Positions 1-8,420 of a stretch of DNA of 64,000 nucleotides are shown in pieces. The stretch lies in NCBI GenBank assembly GCA_949283575.1, contig CASDSU010000035.1, positions 1-64,000 on the forward strand, given 5' to 3'. The stretch's first letter is position 1. Each line of letters opens with the position of its first letter. This DNA is from an uncultured Eubacteriales bacterium. GTDB lineage: Bacteria; Bacillota; Clostridia; TANB77; UBA1234. The position numbers and the translations under genes were made by a program. A model generated the notes under the pieces. It searched no databases. It was not told the DNA's origin and worked only from the letters and a program-made list of their open reading frames with translations.

Positions 1-87
1 AAAAAATATATTAAGAAAGAAGCTGTGAAGGAAAGAAGTAGCAGTGGAAACTTAAATTACCAAAATATATTAGATAAAAGCAGATAG
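1..87 (+). CDS. C-terminal tail of an upstream gene (partial)
   Basis: An open frame runs in from the left edge and ends at TAG 85-87. About 28 lysine/serine-rich residues are visible, too few to identify a family. Its stop lies inside the 5' arm of the following terminator, which fits the end of a transcription unit. Confidence 0.45.
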   Translation, partial: KKYIKKEAVKERSSSGNLNYQNILDKSR

Positions 88-140
88 TATTGAAGAACAC
101 TTAAAAAAAGTATTTTTCAATATTATCTGCTTTTTATTTT
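76..140 (+). terminator. Rho-independent terminator
   Basis: Two 27-base arms (76-102 and 108-134) pair along their whole length, counting three G-U pairs, around a five-base A loop, and are followed by a T-rich tail. It closes the transcription unit entering from the left edge. Confidence 0.85.
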
Positions 141-148
141 GATTATTA

Positions 149-177
149 TTGAGCATTTTATTGCTCTATTATATAAT
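149..177 (+). promoter_or_regulatory. Sigma-A type promoter for the ATP-grasp gene
   Basis: TTGAGC (149-154) and TATAAT (172-177) are 17 bases apart, about 30 bases upstream of a TTG-start gene with an AAAGGAGG ribosome site. Confidence 0.6.
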
Positions 178-206
178 TTTGTTTAGCTTAAAAAGGAGGT
201 TTAATT

Positions 207-953
207 TTGAATTATTTTCAAGAATTGATTAATGAAATTTGTTGTGAAGATGGTATTTCTTTTGAATTGATATCAAAAGAGTGGATCATAAAATTAGGGA
301 AAAATAGGATTAATAAATATATTGCTGGTACTAAAATGCCGCTTAATTCGGAAACTACTTTTTTACTTTGTAGAGATAAATATGCTACTTACGAGGTTTT
401 GCAAAGTGAAGGTATACCGATTGTTGAACATAGATTGATTTATTATACTAAACATGTGAAGAGTTATGAGAGTGATTTAAATAGTACATCTGAATTTCAA
501 GATTATTTGAATAAGCACAAAAAAATAATTATAAAGAATACATGTGGATCTATGGGTGAAGATGTTTATATGGTTAAAGATATGAATAAATTGAAGAGTA
601 GCCTTAGAAAAATATTTGAAAGAAATGATACAGCGGTTATTTCTCCTTTTATGAATATTGAAGCTGAATATAGAGTTATTTGTTTAGATGATGAAGTAGA
701 ATTGATTTTTGAAAAAGTTAGAAATTCAAATTCATGGAAGCATAATTTGTGTCAAGGAGCAAGAGCTCAGCTTCTTGAAGACGCAGATTTGAAAGAAAGG
801 CTGACTTGTTTTGCTCTTCAGGTTATGAAAGCTTTGAATGCACGTTTTGCAAGTGTTGATGTGATTTCTGTTGATGGTGGATTGATGGTTTTAGAAGTTA
901 ATTCTAGTGTTTGTATGAGTTATTTTGCAGAGCAAGTTGAAGGACGGACATGA
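207..953 (+). CDS. ATP-grasp domain protein, 3' end frame-disrupted
   Basis: The start is TTG 207, seven bases after AAAGGAGG (192-199). The protein looks like a small RimK/YheC-type ATP-grasp enzyme: lysines in a strand pair near residues 105-112 (KKIIIKNTCGSMGEDV), an acidic ExR segment, and a C-terminal metal-binding stretch (VDVISVDGG...VLEVNSS). ATP-grasp enzymes ligate a carboxylate to an amine or other nucleophile; the substrate cannot be read here. The frame stops at 951-953 just after a CGG codon (945-947). A +1 shift there continues for about 18 sensible residues (GHEIAKEIYRKAINKFFE) to TAA 1000-1002, giving about 265 residues. The gene is therefore either frameshifted or uses recoding. 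Family assignment is fairly sure, substrate unknown. Confidence 0.7.
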   Translation: MNYFQELINEICCEDGISFELISKEWIIKLGKNRINKYIAGTKMPLNSETTFLLCRDKYATYEVLQSEGIPIVEHRLIYYTKHVKSYESDLNSTSEFQDYLNKHKKIIIKNTCGSMGEDVYMVKDMNKLKSSLRKIFERNDTAVISPFMNIEAEYRVICLDDEVELIFEKVRNSNSWKHNLCQGARAQLLEDADLKERLTCFALQVMKALNARFASVDVISVDGGLMVLEVNSSVCMSYFAEQVEGRT

Positions 954-1084
954 AATTGCAAAAGAAATTTATAGAAAAGCGATAAATAAGTTTTTTGAGT
1001 AAGTTTTTTGCATATTTATTTGGAATATTAAAAGAATAATTTTTAATGTATTTTATGTTTTGGAAAAAGAATGAGAGGATTTAG

Positions 1085-1882
1085 ATGAAAAGTATTGCTG
1101 TTATAACTGGTGCTTCTTCTGGTATCGGTAAGGAGTTTGTATGTCAACTTTCTAATAATAAAGATATTGATGAGATTTGGATTATTGCCAGAAATAAAAA
1201 TAGATTGCAAGAATTAATAACTTTAGTTAACAAGGATATTAAAGTTTTGGCGTTGGATTTGACTATTCAAGATGAGTTGGAAAAATATAAAATTGAATTA
1301 GAAAAGGAGAAACCTAATATTAAAATTTTGGTTAATTGTGCCGGTTTTGGGAAATTTGATCATGAAGAAAATATTGATACTAATGTAAAACTTAATATGA
1401 TTGATTTAAATGTTAAAGCTGTTATTAGTATGACAGATTATTCTTTGCCATATATGGAGGATGGTTCTAATATCATTAATGTTTCTTCTAATTCTGCGTT
1501 TCAGCCTGTTCCGTATATCAATGTTTACAGTGCATCTAAGAGTTTTTTACTTTCTTATTCGAGAGCTTTAAATATTGAGCTTAAATATAGAAAAATAAAG
1601 GTTTTGGCAGTTTGTCCTTTTTGGACTAAGACGAATTTCTTTGATAGAGCTATTAATCAGAATAATGAAAAGGTTGTTATAGATTACGTAGTAATGTATG
1701 AAGCTAAAGATGTGGTGAAAAAAGCTTTAAGAGATTTGTATCATTCTAATAAAGATATGTCGGTATATGGATTTAAAAATAATTTTCAAAGAATACTTGT
1801 TAATATATTGCCACATAATGCGGTTATGAAAGTTTGGATGATGCAACAAAAATTAAATGGAACGCCTAAAATTAGGGAATAG
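1085..1882 (+). CDS. Short-chain dehydrogenase/reductase (SDR)
   Basis: A classical SDR of 265 residues. The Rossmann motif TGASSGIG is at 8-15, NCAG at 84-87, the catalytic serine pair at 134-135 and YSASK (Tyr148, Lys152) at 148-152, so the catalytic set is complete. The usual PG motif after strand beta-6 is replaced by CPFW. Such enzymes reduce or oxidise carbonyl/hydroxyl groups with NAD(P)H; the substrate is not visible. The ATG follows GAGAGGA at a normal distance. The next gene starts 13 bases after its stop, so the two are probably co-transcribed, possibly as a dehydrogenase plus flavoprotein pair. Confidence 0.85.
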   Translation: MKSIAVITGASSGIGKEFVCQLSNNKDIDEIWIIARNKNRLQELITLVNKDIKVLALDLTIQDELEKYKIELEKEKPNIKILVNCAGFGKFDHEENIDTNVKLNMIDLNVKAVISMTDYSLPYMEDGSNIINVSSNSAFQPVPYINVYSASKSFLLSYSRALNIELKYRKIKVLAVCPFWTKTNFFDRAINQNNEKVVIDYVVMYEAKDVVKKALRDLYHSNKDMSVYGFKNNFQRILVNILPHNAVMKVWMMQQKLNGTPKIRE

Positions 1883-1895
1883 ATTGGAGAGAAAA

Positions 1896-3143
1896 ATGTT
1901 TAATTTAGATGTGACTTTGAGTAATGAACTGGCTAGGTGTTATGGATGCAAGAATAAGCCTTGTCAGAGTAAGTGCCCTTTGGAAAATGATGTGACCGGT
2001 TTTATAGAGCTAGTGAAGAACGAGAAGTATGAAGATGCGTTTGAATTGTTGACTAGAACGACTGTTTTACCCTCAATTTGTTCTAGAGTTTGTCCTCGTG
2101 TGAAACAATGTCAGAGTAATTGTACGGCTGGCTTTAAAGGAGAGACTGTAAATATTGGACTTGTTGAATGTTTTTTAGGAGATATGGCTGTAGAAAAAGG
2201 CTGGCGTTTTTCTAAGATTAGCGATGAGTTGAAAAATAAACGAGTTGCTATTGTTGGAGGAGGTCCTGCAGGGCTCACGGCTGCAGCTTTTTTAGCAAGA
2301 AATGGTGCAAGTGTAACAATTTATGAAAAACGAGAGAAGCTTGGTGGAATTTTGATGTATGGTATTCCAGCTTTTAGGTTGGATAAAAATATTTTGGATA
2401 AAGCTATTTCAAAAATTTTAGAGCTTGGAATTGAGGTTAAAGTAAATTGTGAGCTTGAAAAAAATATTTTTATTGAAGACTTGAAGAGTGATTTTGATGC
2501 AATTTTTTTAGGTTTTGGTGCTAATGTTTCTAATAAGATGAGAATTTCTGGTGAAGATTTAAAAGGTGTTTTTGGAGGAAATGAACTTTTAGAATATGAT
2601 AATCATCCTACATATGATGGCAAAAATGTTTTTATTTGTGGTGGTGGAAATGTTGCTATGGATTCTGCTAGAACGATTAAAAGATTAAATGCCGGTAATG
2701 TTACTGTATTATATAGAAGATCTGAGGAAGAAATGCCTGCTGAAAAGAAGGAAATTGCTGAAGCTAAAGATGAAGGTGTAGAGTTTTTATTTCATACTAA
2801 TCTGATTGAAATTTTGGGTAATGATAAAGTAAATAAGATTAAGTGTATAAAGACAGCATATGAAGGTGATAAATTAAAAAATATTTCTGATACAGAATTC
2901 TTTTTAAATGCAGATTATGTTGTAATGGCTATAGGGTCGTCTACAAATATTAAAGTATTGAATAATTTAGGCCTTGAGATAGATGATAAGGGATATATAA
3001 AAGTTAATGAAAATTATTATACTTCTGATGAAAAAGTTTTTGCTGCTGGTGATTTAATCGGAGAAAAATCAACTGTTGCTTGGGCATCACGTTCAGGAAG
3101 AAATGCAGCAGATGCGATAAAGAATTTTTTACGAGAGGAATAA
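1896..3143 (+). CDS. GltD-like FAD/NAD(P) oxidoreductase with N-terminal Fe-S domain
   Basis: 415 residues starting at ATG 1896 behind GGAGAG. A longer in-frame start at 1857 lies inside the previous gene and is unlikely. The N-terminus has the cysteine-rich fold of the glutamate synthase small subunit/DPYD family: Cys15-x2-Cys18-x4-Cys23-x3-Cys27, then a second set (SICSRVCPRVKQCQSNC). These are known to hold two [4Fe-4S] clusters. The FAD motif GGGPAGL follows at about 120, the NAD(P) motif GGGNVAMDSAR near 250, and the C-terminal FAD motif AAGDLIGE near 395. No GltB large subunit is nearby, so glutamate synthase is not supported. A stand-alone electron-transfer or NfnB/sulfide-dehydrogenase-like role is an inference. 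Confidence 0.85.
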   Translation: MFNLDVTLSNELARCYGCKNKPCQSKCPLENDVTGFIELVKNEKYEDAFELLTRTTVLPSICSRVCPRVKQCQSNCTAGFKGETVNIGLVECFLGDMAVEKGWRFSKISDELKNKRVAIVGGGPAGLTAAAFLARNGASVTIYEKREKLGGILMYGIPAFRLDKNILDKAISKILELGIEVKVNCELEKNIFIEDLKSDFDAIFLGFGANVSNKMRISGEDLKGVFGGNELLEYDNHPTYDGKNVFICGGGNVAMDSARTIKRLNAGNVTVLYRRSEEEMPAEKKEIAEAKDEGVEFLFHTNLIEILGNDKVNKIKCIKTAYEGDKLKNISDTEFFLNADYVVMAIGSSTNIKVLNNLGLEIDDKGYIKVNENYYTSDEKVFAAGDLIGEKSTVAWASRSGRNAADAIKNFLREE

Positions 3144-3145
3144 AA

Positions 3146-3988
3146 ATGAGTATTGGTTTAGTTTTAGAAGGCGGTGCAATGAGAGGAATGTACACTGCTG
3201 GAGTATTAGATGTTTTTATGGAAAATAATATTAAGGTTGATGGAATTATTGGTGTTTCAGCTGGTGTTTTATTTGGAGTGAATTACTTGTCTAATCAGAA
3301 TGGTAGAGCTATTAGATATAATAAAAGATTTGTAAAAAATAGCAATTATATGGGTCTTAAGTCTCTTTTATTAACGGGAAATGTTGTTAATAAGGAGTTT
3401 GCTTTTTATGAAGTTCCTTTTAAACTTGATGTTTTTGATAATGAAGAATATATTAAATCTAAAGTTCCTTTTTATGCGACGATAACAAATCTTAATACTG
3501 GTAAGCCGGAATATATAGAAATAAAAGATGTTTTTAAGCAGATGGAAGTTTTAAGGGCAAGTTCTGCAATGCCGTATGTTTCGAAGATTGTAGAATATGA
3601 AAAGGAAAAATATTTGGATGGAGGAATTTCTGATAGTATTCCTGTAGAGAAATGTAGAGAATTAGGGTTTGAGAAAGTTATTGTTGTGCTTACTAGAACA
3701 TTAGAATACAGGAAAAAGAAATCAAATACTTTTTTCCCTAAATTAAAATATTCTAAGTATCCTAACTTTGTGAAAACGCTTAATGTAAGATATAAGATGT
3801 ATAATGAAACAGTTGATAAGATTATTGATCTAGAAAACAAAAAGGAAATTTTTGTAATTAGACCTTCTAGAAAGGTTAAAATTAAGCGTATTGAGCGTGA
3901 TGAGGATAAGCTTCAAGAGATGTATGATTTGGGAAGAGAAGACTGTAAAAATAAAGTGGAAAGTTTAAGGGAATGGCTTAGAGTTTAA
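3146..3988 (+). CDS. Patatin-like phospholipase (RssA/YlbK type)
   Basis: 280 residues from ATG 3146, two bases after the previous stop, with a GAGAGGA ribosome site inside the preceding gene. The oxyanion motif GGAMRGMYTAG is at about 11-21, the nucleophile elbow GVSAG at about 38-42 and the catalytic DGG near 178-180, so the Ser-Asp dyad is complete. No signal peptide is seen, so the enzyme should act in the cytoplasm on phospholipid or lysophospholipid. The length is typical of the bacterial YlbK/RssA family. It appears to be in one operon with the GltD-like gene. Confidence 0.9.
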   Translation: MSIGLVLEGGAMRGMYTAGVLDVFMENNIKVDGIIGVSAGVLFGVNYLSNQNGRAIRYNKRFVKNSNYMGLKSLLLTGNVVNKEFAFYEVPFKLDVFDNEEYIKSKVPFYATITNLNTGKPEYIEIKDVFKQMEVLRASSAMPYVSKIVEYEKEKYLDGGISDSIPVEKCRELGFEKVIVVLTRTLEYRKKKSNTFFPKLKYSKYPNFVKTLNVRYKMYNETVDKIIDLENKKEIFVIRPSRKVKIKRIERDEDKLQEMYDLGREDCKNKVESLREWLRV

Positions 3989-4008
3989 TAAAAATTGGAG
4001 TGTATATA

Positions 4009-4632
4009 GTGAAGATAAAGAGTCCTAAAATTTTAAATTGTGAAGATAAGAATCTTTTTGATGCTTATGTAGAAGGTGAATATACAAATTATAAATTTAG
4101 TGAAAATGTTCAAGAGGAAATTTTAATTTCTTCTAGTACTTTTGACGGTTGTATTTTTCAAAATATTAATTTTAATAATATTAAACTAAAAGATATGGAT
4201 ATTATTGATTCGATTTTTGAAAATTGTGATTTGTCGAATCAGGTTTTTGATAATAAGTATTTAAATAGAGTTGTTTTTAAAAATTGTAAAATGCTTGGTA
4301 CATCTTTTGTTGATGCTTCTTTGAAGGACGTTTATTTTGAAAATTGTACTAGTAAGTATTTGAATTTTTCAAATTCTAAGATTAATAATATTTCTTTTTT
4401 GGACAGTGTACTTGCTGAATCAAGTTTCATGGAAGCCAGTATTAAAAATGTTGGATTTGAAAAGGTTGATTTGTATAGAGCAGAGTTTATTAAGACTAAT
4501 TTGAAAGATGTCGATTTTTCAAGTTCTGATATAAATGGTGTGATTTTTGATATGGAATCCTTAAAAGGAATTGTGGTTGATGAATATCAATGTAGAAATA
4601 TTGTTGGAATGTTCGGGGTTAAGGTAAAATAA
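4009..4632 (+). CDS. Pentapeptide-repeat protein
   Basis: GTG 4009 is preferred because TTGGAG (3995-4000) is eight bases upstream; another GTG at 4000 overlaps that site. The protein has 207 residues. From about residue 40 it contains back-to-back five-residue units with a central F or L (CIFQN INFNN IKLKD, then SFVDA SLKDV YFENC and so on), the pattern that folds into a right-handed quadrilateral beta helix. Some family members mimic DNA (Qnr, McbG), but most have no known role and nothing here assigns one. There are no membrane segments. It is the last gene before a new promoter. Confidence 0.85.
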   Translation: MKIKSPKILNCEDKNLFDAYVEGEYTNYKFSENVQEEILISSSTFDGCIFQNINFNNIKLKDMDIIDSIFENCDLSNQVFDNKYLNRVVFKNCKMLGTSFVDASLKDVYFENCTSKYLNFSNSKINNISFLDSVLAESSFMEASIKNVGFEKVDLYRAEFIKTNLKDVDFSSSDINGVIFDMESLKGIVVDEYQCRNIVGMFGVKVK

Positions 4633-4652
4633 ATATAAAAAATTAAAATATC

Positions 4653-4681
4653 TTGTAAACTATACATAATTTGTATATAAT
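4653..4681 (+). promoter_or_regulatory. Promoter of the riboswitch/exchanger unit
   Basis: TTGTAA (4653-4658) and TATAAT (4676-4681) with 17-base spacing, placed so that transcription would start just at the 5' end of the aptamer. Confidence 0.7.
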
Positions 4682-4688
4682 ATCACAA

Positions 4689-4791
4689 GAATAAGGGAGT
4701 AATTAGCATAGAGATATGTAATAAAGTCAACAATCGCGATAAAAAATATCTGGCTTTATTTTAAATAATGAGATTTGTTTGTAGCTTTTAA
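4689..4791 (+). promoter_or_regulatory. Probable yybP-ykoY (manganese) riboswitch aptamer
   Basis: The leader contains the hallmark pieces of the yybP-ykoY class in order. AAGGGAGTAATTAGC (4693-4707) matches the GGGGAGUAGC loop. AAAGTCAACAATCGCGATA (4723-4741), a short hairpin loop, then TATCTGGCTTTATT (4747-4760) match the second leg. A 3' strand TAGCTTTTA (4782-4790) can close P1. This class senses Mn2+. The 3' strand of P1 overlaps the 5' arm of the following terminator, so ligand binding should prevent termination (an ON switch). The assignment is by eye against the known consensus. Confidence 0.72.
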
Positions 4792-4818
4792 AGGGACTAC
4801 AAACTTAAATCTCTTTTT
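4770..4818 (+). terminator. Riboswitch-controlled terminator
   Basis: Arms 4770-4784 and 4797-4813 (GAGATTTGTTTGTAG with CTACAAACTTAAATCTC) pair with a small bulge and are followed by TTTTT. The hairpin is mutually exclusive with the aptamer P1 helix. Confidence 0.8.
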
Positions 4819-4851
4819 GTGCGCAAAAATTAAGATAAAAGGAGAAGAAAA

Positions 4852-5817
4852 ATGTTAGTACCAGTATTATTGATTGTAGTAGGTTTTATGTTGTTAATTA
4901 ACGGAGCAGATTTTCTTGTTGATGGTTCAAGTAATATTGCCAAGAAGTTTCATATTCCAGAAATTATAATAGGCTTAACAATAGTTTCAATAGGAACATC
5001 GATGCCAGAACTTTTTGTTAGCGTTATATCAGCACTTGAGGGGTATTCTGACATGTCACTTGGAAATGTAATTGGAAGTAATTTATGCAATCTTTTACTT
5101 ATTTTAGGTTTATCGACTGTTATAAAACCTATTAAATTTCAAAGACAAACAAGACTTATTGAAATTCCTATGTGTTTAGCTATTACTATTTTATTTACTA
5201 TATTTTGTAATACTGAAGGAACAATAACGAGGCTTGAAGCTGGTATATTAATTGCTTTATTTGTAGCGTTTATTGGTTACACGATTTATATGGGAATAAA
5301 AGGTGAAAAGTTAAATAATAAAGAAGAAGTGAGCGAAAGTACAGAAGGGAATTCTAAAAGGGTTAGTTCGTTTTTTAAAGATATTTTCCTTGTTGTTATT
5401 GGAATTGCTGCTTTAAAAATTGGTGGAGATTTAACTGTTGATAATGCATTAATTGTGGCAAGACATTTTAGTATAAGTGAGAAGATTATTGGTTTAACAA
5501 TTGTTGCAATGGGAACAAGTTTGCCAGAGCTTGTAACGAGTGTAATAGCTGCAATAAAAGGTAACAGTGATATTGTTATAGGAAATATTATTGGTTCTAA
5601 TATATTTAACATTTTATTTATTGTAGGTGTAGCATCTTTGATAAAGCCAATTACGTACAATTATACTTATAATATGCAATTATCAATACTTGTTTTATCA
5701 ACAATTATATTGTTAGTATTTCCACTGATACCACCCAGAAATAGAATGTCTAAAGCTAATGGTAGCGTTTATCTTGTGATGTATATGGCATATTTATTTA
5801 TATTGTTGAAGGTATAA
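4852..5817 (+). CDS. Cation/sodium exchanger of the CaCA family (YrbG-like)
   Basis: 321 residues with about ten hydrophobic segments in two inverted halves. Each half has the diagnostic alpha-repeat: GTSMPELFVSV plus GNVIGSNLCN in the first, GTSLPELVTSV plus GNIIGSNIFN in the second. The acidic residues of the PE(L/F) motifs coordinate the transported cation in known structures. A charged loop near 145-170 separates the halves. The family exports Ca2+ in exchange for Na+ (or K+/H+). The probable Mn2+ riboswitch in the leader suggests that here Mn2+ is sensed and perhaps exported. ATG 4852 follows AAAGGAG. Confidence 0.9.
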   Translation: MLVPVLLIVVGFMLLINGADFLVDGSSNIAKKFHIPEIIIGLTIVSIGTSMPELFVSVISALEGYSDMSLGNVIGSNLCNLLLILGLSTVIKPIKFQRQTRLIEIPMCLAITILFTIFCNTEGTITRLEAGILIALFVAFIGYTIYMGIKGEKLNNKEEVSESTEGNSKRVSSFFKDIFLVVIGIAALKIGGDLTVDNALIVARHFSISEKIIGLTIVAMGTSLPELVTSVIAAIKGNSDIVIGNIIGSNIFNILFIVGVASLIKPITYNYTYNMQLSILVLSTIILLVFPLIPPRNRMSKANGSVYLVMYMAYLFILLKV

Positions 5818-5837
5818 TTTAATAAAAGAAAAATTAG

Positions 5838-5878
5838 AAAATAGTAACTTATATTTAGTATAGGTTACTATTTTTTTT
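5838..5878 (+). terminator. Rho-independent terminator after the exchanger
   Basis: AAATAGTAACTTATA and TATAGGTTACTATTT pair around a six-base loop and are followed by a run of T. It separates the exchanger from feoA. Confidence 0.85.
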
Positions 5879-5907
5879 CATATTAATTTCATATAAGGAG
5901 GGTGGAC

Positions 5908-6174
5908 ATGATAGCTGAGAATTATTCAAAATATATGAAGAAGATGGAAAAGTTGTCTAATTTAAAAATTGGAGAAAAGGGAAAAATTGTTGCATTAAAT
6001 ATTGCAAACAAAGTTGTAAAGAGACATTTATTAGACATGGGGCTTGTGAGAGGAACAATCGTTGAAGTAAGGAAAGTAGCACCAACAGGAGATCCAATAG
6101 ATTTGAGTGTTCGTAGTTATGAGCTGTGTATAAGAAAATCTGATTTAAACCAGATTGACGTGGAGGTGATTTAG
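5908..6174 (+). CDS. feoA: Ferrous iron transport protein A
   Basis: ATG 5908 is chosen because AAGGAGG (5895-5901) lies six bases upstream; a GTG at 5902 touches that site. The 88 residues carry the SH3-like FeoA fold (LSNLKIGEKGKIVALN ... RHLLDMGLVRGTIVEV ... DLSVRSYELCIRKSD). FeoA is a small cytoplasmic partner that modulates FeoB. Its TAG stop at 6172-6174 directly abuts the feoB GTG start. Confidence 0.92.
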   Translation: MIAENYSKYMKKMEKLSNLKIGEKGKIVALNIANKVVKRHLLDMGLVRGTIVEVRKVAPTGDPIDLSVRSYELCIRKSDLNQIDVEVI

Positions 6175-8295
6175 GTGAAAATTGTTCTAATTGGTAATCC
6201 GAATAGTGGTAAAACAACATTATTTAATGTGCTTACAGGAATGAATGCTAAAGTCGGAAATTGGCCTGGTGTAACTATTGAGAAGAAAGTTGGAATTATA
6301 AAAGGTACTAATCATGAATTAGTTGATTTGCCAGGAATTTATTCTCTTAGTCCTTATAGTATAGAGGAAGAAATATCTAGAAAATTTGTTTTTGATGAAA
6401 AGCCTGATGTAATAATAAACATTATTGATAGTACATCTTTGGAGAGAAGTTTATATTTAACAACACAACTGTTAGAGCTTGATACAAGAATAATAGTAGC
6501 TTTGAATATGACAGATATTTTGAAGAAGAGAGGAATTGAAATAGATATAGAAAAGCTAAAGAATGAGCTAAAAACAGATGTTATTAAAATATCAGCTTTG
6601 AAAGAAATTGGAATTGAAGAACTTATTAGCGTTTTAATCAAAAATAAAACTAAGTATGATGTAAAAAAATATGATGATACAATAGACAATAATTTGTTAA
6701 AGATTGAAAAAAATTTAGATAGTAAATTATTACATAAGAAATTTGTTTCAGTTAAATTGTTAGAAGAAGATAAAAGATTTAATATGTATGAAAATGATGA
6801 AATAAAGTCAATCGTTAATAGTATAAGATTGAAATACGATATGGATTTGGAAGAAGTTATAGCTACTCAAAGATATAATTACATTGATGCGTTAATTGTT
6901 ATAGTATTGAAAAGAAGAATTATGAAAGAAGATATTTCAGATAAACTTGATAAGATTTTTTTGAATAAATGGAGTGCTTTTCCAATTTTTATTGCAATAA
7001 TGGTTGGTGTTTATTATTTATCTGTTGGAGTTATCGGTTCATATACAGTGGAATTAATTAGTTTGTTATTTGAAAAAGTAGGAATATGGACTGAAGGTGT
7101 ACTAGTTACTTTAGGAGCTTCTGAATGGTTAATTAGTTTAATTGTAAATGGTGTAATTGCTGGTGTTGGTTCAGTATTAAATTTTGTTCCGCAGTTAATA
7201 ATTTTGTTTGTATGCATATCAGTATTGGAGACAACAGGTTATATGTCCAGAATTTCGTTATTACTTGATAATCTTTTTAGAAAGATTGGGCTGAGTGGAA
7301 AGAGTTTAATTCCATTTATAGTTGGCTCTGGATGTAGTGTTCCAGGTATTATGGGGAGTAGAATAATTGAGAATCAAGACGAAAGAAAAATTACTGCTAT
7401 ATTAACTCCGTTTATTCCATGTGGAGCTAAATTGCCAATAATTGCACTTTTTGCGGGACATTTTTTTGAAAATAATGCTGGTATAGTTTCTGTATCTTTA
7501 TATTTCTTTGCTGTCTTTATAATAATATTAAGTGCTTATATAATGAAAAAAAGGGCATTTAAGAAGACATCAAGTACATATATTTTTGAATTACCTGATT
7601 ATAAAATTCCAAGTATTAAATATGTATTTAAAGATGTTTTAGATAAGGTAACTGCATTCATAAAAAGAGCTGGAAGTGTGGTTTTGATATGTTCGATAGG
7701 AATTTGGTTTTTACTTTCGTTCTCGTTAGATTTAGAGTATGGTGTTAGTGTTGAAGATAGTATATTAGCAAGTTTTGGAAAGAAAATATCATGGGTGTTT
7801 TATCCTATGCTTGGTGAAAATAGTTGGGGAGCGGCAGTTTCGGCAATACAAGGGTTAGTTGCAAAAGAGCAAGTTGTATCGTCAATGGCAGTGATTGCAG
7901 GATTTGCAGAAGATATTGAAGAGGAATACTCAATTTTTGAAAGTGGAGAGTTTTGTTTCTTTACAGCTGCTTCTGCATATGCATTTATGGTATTTAACTT
8001 GTTTAGTGCACCGTGTTTCGGTGCTATAGGTGCAATGAAGAAGGAACTTGGTAGTATAAAAAGCTTGCTAAAGGCGGTGACTTTTCAAACGTTATTTGCA
8101 TGGATGCTTGCAGTAATTGTCTATCAAATTGGGTCAAGATTGGAAACGGGAATTATTCATTTGACAGATTTAGTAATTATTGTAAGTATTTTAGGCATAA
8201 TAATAGTAAAGCTTGTCAAAATAGACAAAAATAAAGAATGTATAGGGTGTCCGTATTGTGTGGAATGTGATAAGACTATCTTGTTTAAAGGATAG
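6175..8295 (+). CDS. feoB: Ferrous iron transporter FeoB
   Basis: A 706-residue GTG-start protein with GGAGGTG six bases upstream. The N-terminal G domain has G1 GNPNSGKT (7-14), G3 DLPG (51-54) and G4 NMTD (111-114). It is followed by the GDI helical region and a membrane core with two gate repeats (from about 255 on, including GSGCSVPGIMGSR and FIPCGAKLPI). This takes up Fe2+ driven or gated by nucleotide hydrolysis. The C-terminus ends in a short Cys cluster (CIGCPYCVECDK), the FeoB-associated Cys-rich tail common in Clostridia that may replace FeoC. No convincing Fur box is visible in the short leader. Confidence 0.95.
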   Translation: MKIVLIGNPNSGKTTLFNVLTGMNAKVGNWPGVTIEKKVGIIKGTNHELVDLPGIYSLSPYSIEEEISRKFVFDEKPDVIINIIDSTSLERSLYLTTQLLELDTRIIVALNMTDILKKRGIEIDIEKLKNELKTDVIKISALKEIGIEELISVLIKNKTKYDVKKYDDTIDNNLLKIEKNLDSKLLHKKFVSVKLLEEDKRFNMYENDEIKSIVNSIRLKYDMDLEEVIATQRYNYIDALIVIVLKRRIMKEDISDKLDKIFLNKWSAFPIFIAIMVGVYYLSVGVIGSYTVELISLLFEKVGIWTEGVLVTLGASEWLISLIVNGVIAGVGSVLNFVPQLIILFVCISVLETTGYMSRISLLLDNLFRKIGLSGKSLIPFIVGSGCSVPGIMGSRIIENQDERKITAILTPFIPCGAKLPIIALFAGHFFENNAGIVSVSLYFFAVFIIILSAYIMKKRAFKKTSSTYIFELPDYKIPSIKYVFKDVLDKVTAFIKRAGSVVLICSIGIWFLLSFSLDLEYGVSVEDSILASFGKKISWVFYPMLGENSWGAAVSAIQGLVAKEQVVSSMAVIAGFAEDIEEEYSIFESGEFCFFTAASAYAFMVFNLFSAPCFGAIGAMKKELGSIKSLLKAVTFQTLFAWMLAVIVYQIGSRLETGIIHLTDLVIIVSILGIIIVKLVKIDKNKECIGCPYCVECDKTILFKG

Positions 8296-8420
8296 AAAAT
8301 GTGTTAAGATATAGTTAATACAAAAGCGAAAGATTATTATAATTATGGATAAAAAAGAAATAATATACTATAAAGAGCGTTATTTTTTTGTTTTTATAAA
8401 ACTTGAAAGGAGATAATTAA

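Noticed and set aside
1857-1895. Extra N-terminal 13 residues for the GltD-like protein
   Set aside because: Overlaps the preceding gene and has no ribosome site; the conserved protein starts at 1896.
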